Assembly (NCBI GenBank): GCA_046349315.1
Contig: JAXMCQ010000025.1
Span: 22,507 to 86,506, forward strand
Direction: 5' to 3'
Length of the DNA: 64,000 nucleotides
From: JAEUMG01 sp046349315
GTDB lineage: Bacteria > Pseudomonadota > Alphaproteobacteria > Rhizobiales > Aestuariivirgaceae
Shown here: in pieces, positions 44,252 through 54,698 of the stretch
Numbering within the stretch: the stretch's first letter is position 1
Layout of the letters: each line of letters begins with the position of its first letter
Program-made: the position numbers and the translations under genes
The notes under the pieces: model-generated
The model's input: the letters and a program-made list of their open reading frames with translations, nothing else
What the model was told of the DNA's origin: nothing
The model's database searches: none

Positions 44252-44371
44252 GCTCGCACCCATTGCCGGCGGTGTATGCCCGCCGCCGGCTCCCGCATCA
44301 ACATGATGCTACCAAACCGATTAATCGGCAAATAACCCATGAAACCTCATGGTGAGCGACCGTCGTGGAAG

Positions 44372-45286
44372 TCAAGCGGCTTGCCATGGTTTTTGGTCTC
44401 TGAGGATTGCATTGAGGATGGTGAGGAGCTTTCGCATGCAGGCGACGATGGCGACCTTTGCGGGTTTCCCGGCACTGCGCATGCGATGATAGACCTGGGC
44501 CATTGGCAGGTTGCGCCTTATGGCTACCAGGATGCCCATGTAGAGGGCGTTGCGCACCGGGTTCGCCCACCCGCGATGGTCCTGCGCCCACGGAACTTGC
44601 CGCTGTCGCGATTGAAGGAGCGACGCCGACCAGGCTGCGATCTTGCGGCGATCGAGGCTTCCCAGTTCCGGCAGTTCGGCGATGAGGGTGCGGGCAATCT
44701 TGGTCCGATGCTCGGCACACTGATCAGCAGGTCTTCCTTGACCCGCCAGACCGGAGTTCCACGATCGGTGCCGATCTCCTCGTCAAGCTCGGCGAGGTGC
44801 TGCTTGAGCAGCGCCAGATGGCGATCGATGGCTTTAAGCAGGAGGCGGCTGGTGAGCCTTGAGCGGCGGTTCTGCTCGGCAGTGATCCTCGATGAGCTGG
44901 CGGCGCCTGGCCATGAGTTCGCCGAGCAACAGGGCATCCTCGCTGGCAATTGGCCTTGCGGCCGGCTGCATGGCTTCGGCAAAGTGAGCGATGACCTCGG
45001 CGTCGATCCTGTCGGTTTTGGCGAGCCTGTTCCCGGCATGAGCGAAGCTGCGGATCTGGCGCGGATTGACCACCGCGACCTGGAGATGCGCTGCGGCGAG
45101 CGCGCTCGCCACGATGGTCTCGAAGCCGCCGGTTGCTTCGAGCACGACAAGACTGGGCGGACTTCGCGAAAGCCGCTCGCAAAGCTTCACCAGCCCTTCG
45201 CCGTCACGAGCGAGCGCGAAGCTCTCGCCGCCCGGACGCATATGGACATCAAGCCGATCCTTGGAAACATCGATCCCTACGAACAT
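44372..45286 (-). pseudogene. IS110-family transposase, multiply frameshifted
   Basis: Pieces in all three minus-strand frames together rebuild an IS110 transposase. MFVGIDVSKDRLDV and VVLEATGGFETIV carry the D and E of the RuvC-like DEDD domain; AKTDRIDAEVIAHFA carries the next Asp pair. Then, after frame changes, come LKAIDRHLALLKQHLAELDEEI, VPSIGP, SLVGVAP, FNRDSGKFRGRRTIAGGR (with the conserved Ser of the Tnp20 domain) and VRNALYMGILVAIRRN. At least four indels separate them, so it is inactive. It reads in the same direction as glmM and folP. Confidence 0.85.
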
Positions 45287-45346
45287 CCGATTCCTCTCCC
45301 GTCCTTGCGCATGCGGGCTCGTATGGCGGCCCTGGCGACCGTTCGG

Positions 45347-45428
45347 GATCACGGAATCAACGGAAGGGGCACCAAGCTCACCATCGGGCTTCAAGGCCCC
45401 AGGTGCTGTCGGGCTCCCTTCCGTGATC
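45347..45428 (-). ncRNA. Structured RNA candidate upstream of the IS110 transposase (bridge-RNA-like)
   Basis: In the non-coding part upstream of the transposase, GATCACGGAA (45347-45356) and TTCCGTGATC (45419-45428) form a perfect 10-base stem. Inside it GCACC (45369-45373) pairs with GGTGC (45402-45406), and AAGC (45374-45377) with GCTT (45388-45391), giving a stacked stem-loop. IS110 elements encode a bridge RNA in this position. The call is inference from position and folding; the element itself is dead. Confidence 0.45.
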
Positions 45429-45581
45429 GCGCTCCCAACCTGCCTAGGATGACGCGATCTCGTCTTGATACAAGGTGGCGGCACACACAGCCGCCCTCGA
45501 ACCATGGCAGAAGGCAAGATTGCACGACCACTCGTACTTCGAGGGTCGCTGCGCGGCCACCTCAGGACGAGGAACGAAGAA

Positions 45582-46622
45582 TTAACGATACCGGTCCGCA
45601 TCGCAAATCGCTCCTGCCACGGCCAGCGCCTGCCGTGTCGCCTCGACATCGTGCACGCGGATGAAATGTGCTCCATTGAGTGCGGCATGGACCGCGCCGC
45701 CAAGCGAGCCCATGACCCGCCGCGACGCCGTCTTCTCACCTGTTAGCTTGCTCATGAAGGATTTGCGTGAGAGGCCGATCATCAAGCTGACGCCCAATCC
45801 GTGAAATAGTGTCGTCCGCCGGAGTATCTCGAGATTGTGAGTGAGCGTCTTGCCGAAGCCGATCCCCGGGTCGACGACAAGCAGTTCGCGGGAAATGCCC
45901 GCTTTCTCGCAAGCGACGATGCGCGCCTCGAGCCAGTCGTATACGTCGAGCGCCGCATCGACATAAACCGGGTTGCGTTGCATCGTCTTGGGATCGCCCT
46001 GCGCATGCATGAGAATGGCGGGCAAGCCAAGCTCGGCCGCCGCTGCGAGAGCCTGCGGGTCATAGTCCAAGGCTGAAACATCATTGATGATCTGTACCCC
46101 GGCCCGTGCCGCCTGCCGCATCACCGCTGCCTTGCGCGTATCGATCGAGACCATGTGGCCCGCCTTCGCAAGCGCTTCGATAACCGGAATGACCCGCGCC
46201 AGCTCTTCGTCTTCCGTCACGCCGTCGGAACCGGGTCGCGTCGACTCCCCGCCGATATCGAGGATAGCCGCGCCCTCCTCCGCCAAGCGCAAGCCTTGCG
46301 CTATGGCATCACCGGGCGTTGCATAGAGACCACCATCGGAGAAACTGTCGGGCGTCACATTGACGATGCCCATCAGCGCCGGCGATGCAAACCGAGCCGC
46401 AAGCGCACGCGGGGCCTCGATGGCAACTAACAGGCTATCCCGCGCAAGATCGCGATAGGCAACGACTTCCCGATCGATCCTGTCGCCATTACGGGTGATG
46501 CATTCCGCCGCTGAAAAGGCAATCGAGTCCGACCCACCCAATCGCCCCGCGCGTCCCGCCGCAAAGGCGCGCCGCGCATCGGCGCCCCAGGATAGTTCAA
46601 GCGGCCGCAGATAGCGGCGCAT
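45582..46622 (-). CDS. folP: Dihydropteroate synthase
   Basis: A 346-residue enzyme joining para-aminobenzoate to hydroxymethyl-dihydropterin pyrophosphate, the sulfonamide target. Pterin-binding motifs MGIVNVTPDSFSDGG and LDIGGESTRPGS, and the C-terminal GLSRKSF with VHDV, are present. An N-terminal extension of about 80 residues (YLRPLELSWGADARRAF onward) precedes the usual start. ATG 46622. Immediately downstream lies the IS110 remnant. Confidence 0.94.
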   Translation of the reverse strand: MRRYLRPLELSWGADARRAFAAGRAGRLGGSDSIAFSAAECITRNGDRIDREVVAYRDLARDSLLVAIEAPRALAARFASPALMGIVNVTPDSFSDGGLYATPGDAIAQGLRLAEEGAAILDIGGESTRPGSDGVTEDEELARVIPVIEALAKAGHMVSIDTRKAAVMRQAARAGVQIINDVSALDYDPQALAAAAELGLPAILMHAQGDPKTMQRNPVYVDAALDVYDWLEARIVACEKAGISRELLVVDPGIGFGKTLTHNLEILRRTTLFHGLGVSLMIGLSRKSFMSKLTGEKTASRRVMGSLGGAVHAALNGAHFIRVHDVEATRQALAVAGAICDADRYR

Positions 46623-46629
46623 GGTGGAG

Positions 46630-46745
46630 TTTCTCTACCTCGTCCCGAGGTGCGACCCCGGCGGGAGCCGGGGAAGCCTCGAAGGACGACTTGCAAACGA
46701 AGATCTCATGGTTCGAGGCCCGCTGCGCGGGCGCGAGGGTGCTTG
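46630..46745. repeat. Palindromic repeat between ftsH and folP
   Basis: CTCGTCCCGAGGTGCGACCC and GGGGAAGCCTCGAAGGACGAC form an imperfect inverted repeat, followed by CATGGTTCGAGGCCCGCTGC. The fragments at 44345 and 45495 belong to the same family, as does the 45535-45575 stretch (CTTCGAGGGTCGC / ACCTCAGGACGAGG). They lie on both sides of folP. Confidence 0.6.
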
Positions 46746-46754
46746 TCCCGCGCA

Positions 46755-48689
<1,935 letters not shown>

Positions 48690-48800
48690 TCTGGCCCTCT
48701 CGGCGAAATAAGGTCCGGCCACAAACCGGCCGATTTGGTTGAGGTTAACATAGGTGCGGCCTGCCCGCTTGCCAAGCGCGACACCAATGTAAACGAGCCA

Positions 48801-50087
48801 TTACGGCAATGGTGTAAAGAGAAACCGGCAGCTGAGCCCGGCGGGCTTCTGCGCCGAATAGGGAAGCCCGACAGCCTGCCCCTCTGCCATGATCACCGGC
48901 AGCCCGGCCTGGACAAAGGCCGGTAGCTCCTTGACCCGATTAAGGCCTGGCACCAGGGCCGCCGGGACGATGGAAGAGCCTTCCGGCCGATTGGCCCATC
49001 CTACGGAAAACCGTCTGTCCCAAATCACCTCGCCGTTGTGTGGCAAAGCCACCGCCACTTCGGCAATCCGTCCCGGCTCGCGCCCAACCACTAACACCTT
49101 GCTTCGCCTCGCAATTCTGCAACCGGCGAGGGTCCGGGCCTGGCCGACACCGGTACTGATCCAATCGTCCAGGCGTTCGATTTCGGAGAGCTGCGCCAAG
49201 TCATTGGTCCCGCCCAGTATTTTCAGCAGTTCCTGCAGTGCAAGGATGCGGATCTCAGCTCCGGCACCTTGAAATTTCTCAAGATCGACAAGGGCATAGC
49301 CTTGCGGGCGCAACTCGACCGCCTGCGCAAACAAGGTTTCCGACGCTCGCAATAAGGGTCTCGCCGCCCGTCCGAGCCGCATCGCGGAACGCGCCAAAGC
49401 TTCGCTTGTGAGGCCAATTTCGGCGAGTTTTGGCATCATTTTGCGCATTCTTACGCGCTCATATTGGGTGTTCTCGTTGCTCGGATCTTCGATCCACGGA
49501 TGGCCCGCCGCCACCAATGTCGCCCGCAATCGCGACCGGGAAATCCCGAGAAACGGTCGGGCGACCGGCAACCCATCCTCGGTCACCCCATCGGGCGCCA
49601 TGGCCCCAAGACCGATAACCCCACTACCGCGCGCCAGCCGCATGAGGAACGTCTCCGCCTGGTCTTCGAGCGTATGGGCGGTGACCAGGACCTCTGCCCC
49701 CGCCTTGCGGCACCAATCCGCCATGAGATGATAGCGCAGCGCCCGCGCTTTCTGCTGCAAACCGCTATCGGGTTTAGAGGCTGATGACGTTAGGATATGC
49801 GCGGTAAGGTCGAGCGCCCTCGCCCAGACCACAACCTGGCGGGCTTCGTCGGCCGAGCTGGCCCGATAACCGTGATCGACGGTCAGCACATCGATTTTGG
49901 GGGGATTCTTGAGACCTTTTGCCCAGCGCGCGGCGAGCCACATCAGCGCGGTCGAATCGCCGCCGCCGGAGACCGCCAAGGCGATATGACGGCGTGACTC
50001 GAGGGGTTTGAAGAGAGTCCGGGCTTCGTCTGCCGAGATCGGCCGATCAGCTGGTGCAGCCGGCCCGCTTTGCCTCGGTCTGGGCAC
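48801..50087 (-). CDS. tilS: tRNA(Ile)-lysidine synthetase
   Basis: A 428-residue protein from GTG 50087, with an AGGAAG ribosome binding site; it overlaps the end of cpoB by 41 bases. The N-terminal PP-loop ATPase motif is SGGGDST. The C-terminal half (from about residue 240) is the weakly conserved substrate domain. It attaches lysine to C34 of tRNA-Ile(CAU) so that it reads AUA. A longer reading frame to 50186 exists but would overlap cpoB by 140 bases and begins with Arg-rich filler, so I prefer the shorter start. Confidence 0.9.
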   Translation of the reverse strand: MPRPRQSGPAAPADRPISADEARTLFKPLESRRHIALAVSGGGDSTALMWLAARWAKGLKNPPKIDVLTVDHGYRASSADEARQVVVWARALDLTAHILTSSASKPDSGLQQKARALRYHLMADWCRKAGAEVLVTAHTLEDQAETFLMRLARGSGVIGLGAMAPDGVTEDGLPVARPFLGISRSRLRATLVAAGHPWIEDPSNENTQYERVRMRKMMPKLAEIGLTSEALARSAMRLGRAARPLLRASETLFAQAVELRPQGYALVDLEKFQGAGAEIRILALQELLKILGGTNDLAQLSEIERLDDWISTGVGQARTLAGCRIARRSKVLVVGREPGRIAEVAVALPHNGEVIWDRRFSVGWANRPEGSSIVPAALVPGLNRVKELPAFVQAGLPVIMAEGQAVGLPYSAQKPAGLSCRFLFTPLP

Positions 50088-50985
50088 GCTTCCTCGCTTC
50101 CGCGGCCTTGGGGAACTGACCGCCAAGCTGCGTGAACGCGGCGCAAGCCTGCTCCTTCTGGCCGAGGCGATTGAGCGACAGGCCAAGCTTCAACAGGCTG
50201 TCCGCAGCCTTGCGGCCCTTGGGATATTCGCGATAGCCCTTCAGGAAGGACTGCGCGGCCTGGCGGTAGTCGCCCTGCACGTAATAGGTCTCGCCCAGCC
50301 AATATTGCGCGTTTCCGGCAAGGCTGTTGTCATTGTACTTCTGCACGAAGGTCCGGAAACCCGTCTCAGCATCCGCAAACTGGCGCCGCAGCAGGCTTTC
50401 ATAGGACCGCTCATAGAGCATGTCGGGCGTTTCGGCCTGGGTGCCGAGCGATACGGTTTCGACTTCCGACGGCATCTGGCCATCGCCGCCTTCAGCCGGA
50501 ACGATGACCTGGCCCTGGAAATTCGTCTCGGGCGGCCCGTTATAGGCAGTTCCCGGGAGGGTCCCGAGAATCTTGGGCCCTGGTGCCTTCTGCAGCACCA
50601 CCTGCTCCTCGGTGCCGTTCTCGGTCACGATCGTCGTGACCTGCTGGTCTTCCTCGAATTGGCCGTTTCCGGCGCCGACCGGCTCGATCGTTTCAGCCGT
50701 GGCCGGCATTTCAGCGACCGTCGTCCGCTGGGTCTGGGTTACCGGCATCTGCATCTGCCCGGCATCGCCGGACTTCTGTGCCGTTCCGCCAAGCTGCTGC
50801 TGCAGCGTCCTGACCTGGAAGCTCAATTCCTCGACCTGCCCGACAAGCTGGCGCATCTGGTCTTCCATTTGCGTCATTCGGACACTGAGTTCTTCAGCCG
50901 ACTGGGCGAAGGCGCCCGGCGCAAGTCCCGCGCAGGCTGCTACGAGAATGATCGCCGTGGCTGATTTCTTAAACTTGGACACCAT
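50047..50985 (-). CDS. cpoB: Tol-Pal coordinator CpoB (YbgF)
   Basis: A 312-residue periplasmic protein from ATG 50985. The signal peptide ends near GAFAQS. A short coiled coil (about 32-66, LSVRMTQMEDQMRQL) forms a trimer, a linker rich in Pro/Gln/Glu follows, and the C-terminal part (about 205-305) holds tetratricopeptide repeats with YWLGETYYVQGDYRQAAQSF. CpoB links Tol-Pal with peptidoglycan synthesis at division. It lies downstream of pal, as in other Tol-Pal operons. Confidence 0.92.
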   Translation of the reverse strand: MVSKFKKSATAIILVAACAGLAPGAFAQSAEELSVRMTQMEDQMRQLVGQVEELSFQVRTLQQQLGGTAQKSGDAGQMQMPVTQTQRTTVAEMPATAETIEPVGAGNGQFEEDQQVTTIVTENGTEEQVVLQKAPGPKILGTLPGTAYNGPPETNFQGQVIVPAEGGDGQMPSEVETVSLGTQAETPDMLYERSYESLLRRQFADAETGFRTFVQKYNDNSLAGNAQYWLGETYYVQGDYRQAAQSFLKGYREYPKGRKAADSLLKLGLSLNRLGQKEQACAAFTQLGGQFPKAAEARKRAQTEAKRAGCTS

Positions 50986-51131
50986 GACTCGACACCGCTT
51001 GGCCGTTTCGGCCTTATGCCTACCCTGACTGTTCCAAATGGTCGTCAAAGGCGGTGAAATTGGGGCTGGCCTTGGGCAGCTTTCAGGAAAGCCGTGACTG
51101 TTGCGGCCTTGCCACATAAGGGTTTCTCAGC

Positions 51132-51614
51132 TCAGCCGCCCCGGGCGCCCCCGGTGATCACGGTCACCGCGCGCCGGTTCTGCGAGTAGCATTGCTCGGC
51201 ATCGCACATGGCCACCGGTCGCTCCTTGCCATAGGCAATCGAGGCGATCCGCTTGCCGGCCACCCCTTGCGCAATGAGAAACTCGCGGGCCGCGGTGGCG
51301 CGCCGCGCCGACAAGGCGATGTTGTACTCCCGGGTGCCGCGCTCATCGGCATGGCCCTCGACCTGGACGGTCACCGATGGGTACTGGCGCAACCACGCGG
51401 CCTGCTTGCGCAGCGTCTCCTGCGCCTCGGCGGTAAGGCTGGACTGGTCTTCCATGAAATAGACGCGGTCGCCGACATTCACCTGGAAGTCTTCAACCGT
51501 TCCGGGCGCGGCATTTCCGCCAATGCTGGGGGTGCTCTTCTTGGAGCAGGCCAAAAGCGCGACAAAGCATAGGCAGATTGCCGCAATCTTCAGCCCAGCC
51601 AGGCGCTGCATCAT
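51132..51614 (-). CDS. pal: Peptidoglycan-associated lipoprotein Pal (copy 1)
   Basis: A 160-residue lipoprotein (ATG 51614, GGAG upstream). The lipobox LLACSKKS gives a lipidated Cys. The OmpA_C domain from about 55 binds peptidoglycan: VQVEGHADERGTREYNIALSARRA carries the Asp and Arg that contact diaminopimelate. It anchors the outer membrane to the wall through TolB. A second, very similar pal lies just upstream (51748-52236). Confidence 0.93.
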   Translation of the reverse strand: MMQRLAGLKIAAICLCFVALLACSKKSTPSIGGNAAPGTVEDFQVNVGDRVYFMEDQSSLTAEAQETLRKQAAWLRQYPSVTVQVEGHADERGTREYNIALSARRATAAREFLIAQGVAGKRIASIAYGKERPVAMCDAEQCYSQNRRAVTVITGGARGG

Positions 51615-51747
51615 GTCGTCCCACTCCTTCGTCCCGCAAATGGTGAGGGGCGCTCTGCGCGCCCCATCCCGTTCAACCGCTTGCGGCAATGGTCTCTAAT
51701 CTGGGATTTTGGTCCGGTAGGGTTAAGATTCCCTTCCCTCAGCCAGA

Positions 51748-52236
51748 TCAACTCGTTCGTGCACCGCCCGTAATGACCGTCACAGCACGGCGATTTTGTG
51801 ACCAGCATTGCTCGGCGTCACACATGGCGACTGGCCGCTCCTTGCCATAGGCGATCGAGGAGATGCGCTTGGCCGAAACGCCCTGCGCGATCAGGAATTC
51901 CCGAGCCGCAGTAGCGCGCCGAGCCGAAAGAGCGATGTTGTATTCACGCGTGCCACGCTCGTCGGCATGGCCTTCGACCTGGACCGTGACTTCAGGATAT
52001 TTCTTGAGCCAGGCGGCCTGGCGGCGCAGCGTATCCTGCGCTTCGGACGTCAGGTTGGTCTGATCTTCCTGGAAGAAGACGCGGTCGCCGACGACGGTCG
52101 TGAATTCCTGCTCTGTCCCCGGCGCGGCACCCATGCCGGCCTCAAGGTTATTGGTGGCCTTTTTCGAGCACGCAGCAACCGCCAGGAAAAGGCAGCAGAT
52201 AATCGCGAGCTTGAAATGCGCAATCTGTCGTAACAT
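51748..52236 (-). CDS. pal: Peptidoglycan-associated lipoprotein Pal (copy 2)
   Basis: A 162-residue lipoprotein from ATG 52236, with GAAGGAGTGGGA upstream (nearly the same leader as copy 1). The lipobox LAVAACSKKA precedes a variable stretch, then the OmpA_C domain whose last 90 residues are almost identical to copy 1 (same HADERGTREYNIALSARRA segment). It lies between tolB and copy 1. Tandem duplication is evident. Confidence 0.92.
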   Translation of the reverse strand: MLRQIAHFKLAIICCLFLAVAACSKKATNNLEAGMGAAPGTEQEFTTVVGDRVFFQEDQTNLTSEAQDTLRRQAAWLKKYPEVTVQVEGHADERGTREYNIALSARRATAAREFLIAQGVSAKRISSIAYGKERPVAMCDAEQCWSQNRRAVTVITGGARTS

Positions 52237-52403
52237 CAATCCCACTCCTTCACACTTCGTCTGGCAGAAGCGATCCCCCGCTCTGCCGCCTTTGGGCCCC
52301 CCGGCCCTGGAGCATGTCCCGGCTGGCTCTTGAAACCCGCCGGTGAGATCATGCTCAAACCGTTCTCTTCCCCATTATTTCCGTTCCGGCGCCGGTCCTG
52401 CCC

Positions 52404-53741
52404 TCAATTGAGCAAGGGCGACCAAGCCGGATCGGACGCGTATCCCGGCGATGGCACCTGCTGCTCGTTGTAGCCGGTGATATCGACCGAATAGAGCTTA
52501 GGCCCGCCGTTTTCGCCGGGCTGATCCCGGAAGAACATGATGACGCGTCCATTTGGGGCCCATGTTGGACCCTCATTATGAAAACCTTCGGTTAATATTC
52601 TTTCACCAGAGCCGTCCGGCTTCATGACGCCGATGGCGAATCGGCCGGCATGCATCTTGGTGAAGGCGATGTAGTCGCCCTTGGGCGACCAGACCGGCGT
52701 CGAGTAGCGCCCGTCGCCGAAGCTGATGCGCTGCTGATTCGAGCCGTCGGCATTCATCGTGTAGATCTGCTGGGTGCCGCCGCGGTCGGATTCGAAGACG
52801 ATCTGGCTACCGTCCGGCGAATAGGAGGGCGCCGTGTTGATCGCAGTTGTATTGGTAAGTTGCTGCGTTTGGCGCGAGCGCAAATCAAGCACATAGATAT
52901 TTGAGTTGCCGCCTTCCAGAAGGCTCATGATCACGCTCTGCCCATCGGGCGAGAAGCGCGGCGCAAAGCTCACATTTGGAAATTCACCGACGATTTCGCG
53001 CTGCTTCGTCTCGATGTTGTAGAGAACGACACGCGGATCGCCGCGGCCGTAGGACATGTAGGTAACCTCGCCGGAATTAGGCGAGAAGCGCGGCGTGACG
53101 ACAAGATCGCGGCCATCGCTCAGCATACGGATATTTGCGCCATCCTGATCCATGATGGCAAGCTTCTTCACGCGCTTGTTCTTCGGACCCGATTCATCGA
53201 TGAACACGACCTGCGTGTCGAAATAGCCATCGATGCCGGTCAACTGCTTATAGATAGCATCGGCGATGATATGGGCCGTGCGCCGCCAGTTCTTGGGGTT
53301 GGTGGTAAACTGCGTTGCGAGCAATTGCTGCTGGCTGCCGACATCCCACAATCTGAATTCGGCGCGAAGCTTTCCACCTTCCATCACGGCTTGACCGGTG
53401 ACGAGCGCCTTAGCTTGAATTTGCCGCCAATCCGCGAAGCGCGGCTCCTGCTCGAAATTGCTGATCTGCTCGATATAGGATTCAGGCGGCAGCGGATTGA
53501 AGAAGCCGGAACGGCCGAGATCATTGGCAATGACGGACGTGATATTGGCGCCAAGTTCCTGTGCATCCTGCGACGCGCCGAGGAACGACGGCAGCGCGAT
53601 CGGCAGCGGATCGATCTTGCCGCCGCTCACCACGCCTTCGACCGCAAGACTTGCCCGCTCGCTGAGCAGCAATGCCATCATCGTGGTCAGCAGCACTATC
53701 CAGAAGCGGCGCGCGATCATTGTGTTTGCCAGATTTCTCAT
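52404..53741 (-). CDS. tolB: Tol-Pal system protein TolB
   Basis: A 445-residue periplasmic protein. After a signal peptide (ending SLAVEG) comes the N-terminal domain (about 30-165) and a six-bladed beta-propeller whose blades repeat FSPDG/YSPDGS-type segments (SFAPRFSPDGQSVIMS, APSYSPDGSQIVFES, PVWSPKGDYIAF). TolB binds Pal and TolA and shuttles force across the periplasm. ATG 53741 has AAGGA upstream. Fourth gene of the tol cluster. Confidence 0.95.
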   Translation of the reverse strand: MRNLANTMIARRFWIVLLTTMMALLLSERASLAVEGVVSGGKIDPLPIALPSFLGASQDAQELGANITSVIANDLGRSGFFNPLPPESYIEQISNFEQEPRFADWRQIQAKALVTGQAVMEGGKLRAEFRLWDVGSQQQLLATQFTTNPKNWRRTAHIIADAIYKQLTGIDGYFDTQVVFIDESGPKNKRVKKLAIMDQDGANIRMLSDGRDLVVTPRFSPNSGEVTYMSYGRGDPRVVLYNIETKQREIVGEFPNVSFAPRFSPDGQSVIMSLLEGGNSNIYVLDLRSRQTQQLTNTTAINTAPSYSPDGSQIVFESDRGGTQQIYTMNADGSNQQRISFGDGRYSTPVWSPKGDYIAFTKMHAGRFAIGVMKPDGSGERILTEGFHNEGPTWAPNGRVIMFFRDQPGENGGPKLYSVDITGYNEQQVPSPGYASDPAWSPLLN

Positions 53742-53751
53742 AAAAGGTCCT

Positions 53752-54696
53752 TCAGATGCCGAACATCATGTTCGGGTCGAAGACGAATGTGTTGTCTTGC
53801 CAGAGATCGTAACGATCGGCGGGCAAGAAGTCGTAAGGCCCACAGCCCTGAACGGCGGAAACGGCCGATTGTGCGGTCGCCGGGAATAGAGGATCGGAGC
53901 TGCCACTCAACACTTCCGGAATACCCGCAACGCTTCCATCGGAGTTAAGGCGGAAGCGGAGCTTCACTGTTACTTTCGATTCACGCGCGCCCGGAGGCAC
54001 CGACCAACATTCCTTGAATCGCTTCTGCAACGCATCGACGATGGTGGCGGAGATTCCATCGTCGTTTCCGGCCATATTGAACTCACCTTGCTTGGGCGAG
54101 CCCTCCTCGGTCGACGGCTTCTGCGGCGCCGTTTTGACGTCGCCTTCCTTATTCAAGAAAGCCTCGATTTCGTTCATATCGAGCTTCTTCTCGGGTTTCT
54201 TTTTCTCGGGCTTGTCGAGCTTGGGCTTCGCCTTGGGCTTGACCTCGGCCTTCTTGGTCTCGACCTTTTTCGGCTCTTCCTGCTTGGGCTCGGGCGTGTC
54301 CGCCGTCTCCTTGATCAGTTCCTTCAACGGATCAGGCTCCGGTTGCTTGACTTCCTCCGGGGCCGGCTCTTCCTTCTTCGGCTCATCGAGCTTGGGCTCG
54401 GGCGGCTCGGCCACCGGCTCGTGCGCCGCGGTCTTCACCTCGGGCGCGATTTCTGGAGCAGGCTCCACGTCCTTGACGACTTCCTGCTTCTTGGGCGCGA
54501 TCTTCTCTTCGGGCTTCGGCGGCTCGACATTCTTCGCCGTCGCCTGACGCTTCGAGAAATCCTCGATCGAAATGATATCGACTGGAATTGTGTCTTGCGG
54601 CTGAACCTTGAACGCATCGGGATTGGGCAACACGATCAGTGCCGAGGCGAGGATCGCCGCATGCAAGAGGATCGATGTCGTCAGGCTCCAGCGCAT
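53752..54696 (-). CDS. tolA: Tol-Pal system protein TolA
   Basis: A 314-residue protein anchored by one N-terminal helix (about 7-24). The long middle (about 45-195) is a Lys/Glu/Pro-rich rod (KPEEKIAPKKQEVV, PEPKLDEPKKEEPAP) that spans the periplasm. The C-terminal domain (about 205-314) shows FKECWSVPPGARESKVTVKLRF, typical of the alphaproteobacterial TolA end. It transmits the force of the TolQR motor to TolB and Pal. Start 2 bases after tolR's stop. Confidence 0.93.
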   Translation of the reverse strand: MRWSLTTSILLHAAILASALIVLPNPDAFKVQPQDTIPVDIISIEDFSKRQATAKNVEPPKPEEKIAPKKQEVVKDVEPAPEIAPEVKTAAHEPVAEPPEPKLDEPKKEEPAPEEVKQPEPDPLKELIKETADTPEPKQEEPKKVETKKAEVKPKAKPKLDKPEKKKPEKKLDMNEIEAFLNKEGDVKTAPQKPSTEEGSPKQGEFNMAGNDDGISATIVDALQKRFKECWSVPPGARESKVTVKLRFRLNSDGSVAGIPEVLSGSSDPLFPATAQSAVSAVQGCGPYDFLPADRYDLWQDNTFVFDPNMMFGI

Positions 54697-54698
54697 GC

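Larger units (their letters stand above)
44357..45493 (-). mobile_element. Decayed IS110-family element
   Basis: The element spans the remains of a DEDD-type transposase and a non-coding upstream part. Its approximate ends are judged from two fragments that match the two halves of a palindromic repeat: CCTCATGGTGAG at 44345 and CTCGAACCATGG at about 45495. IS110 elements commonly insert into such repeats. No terminal inverted repeats are expected for this family. The end coordinates are estimates. Confidence 0.7.
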
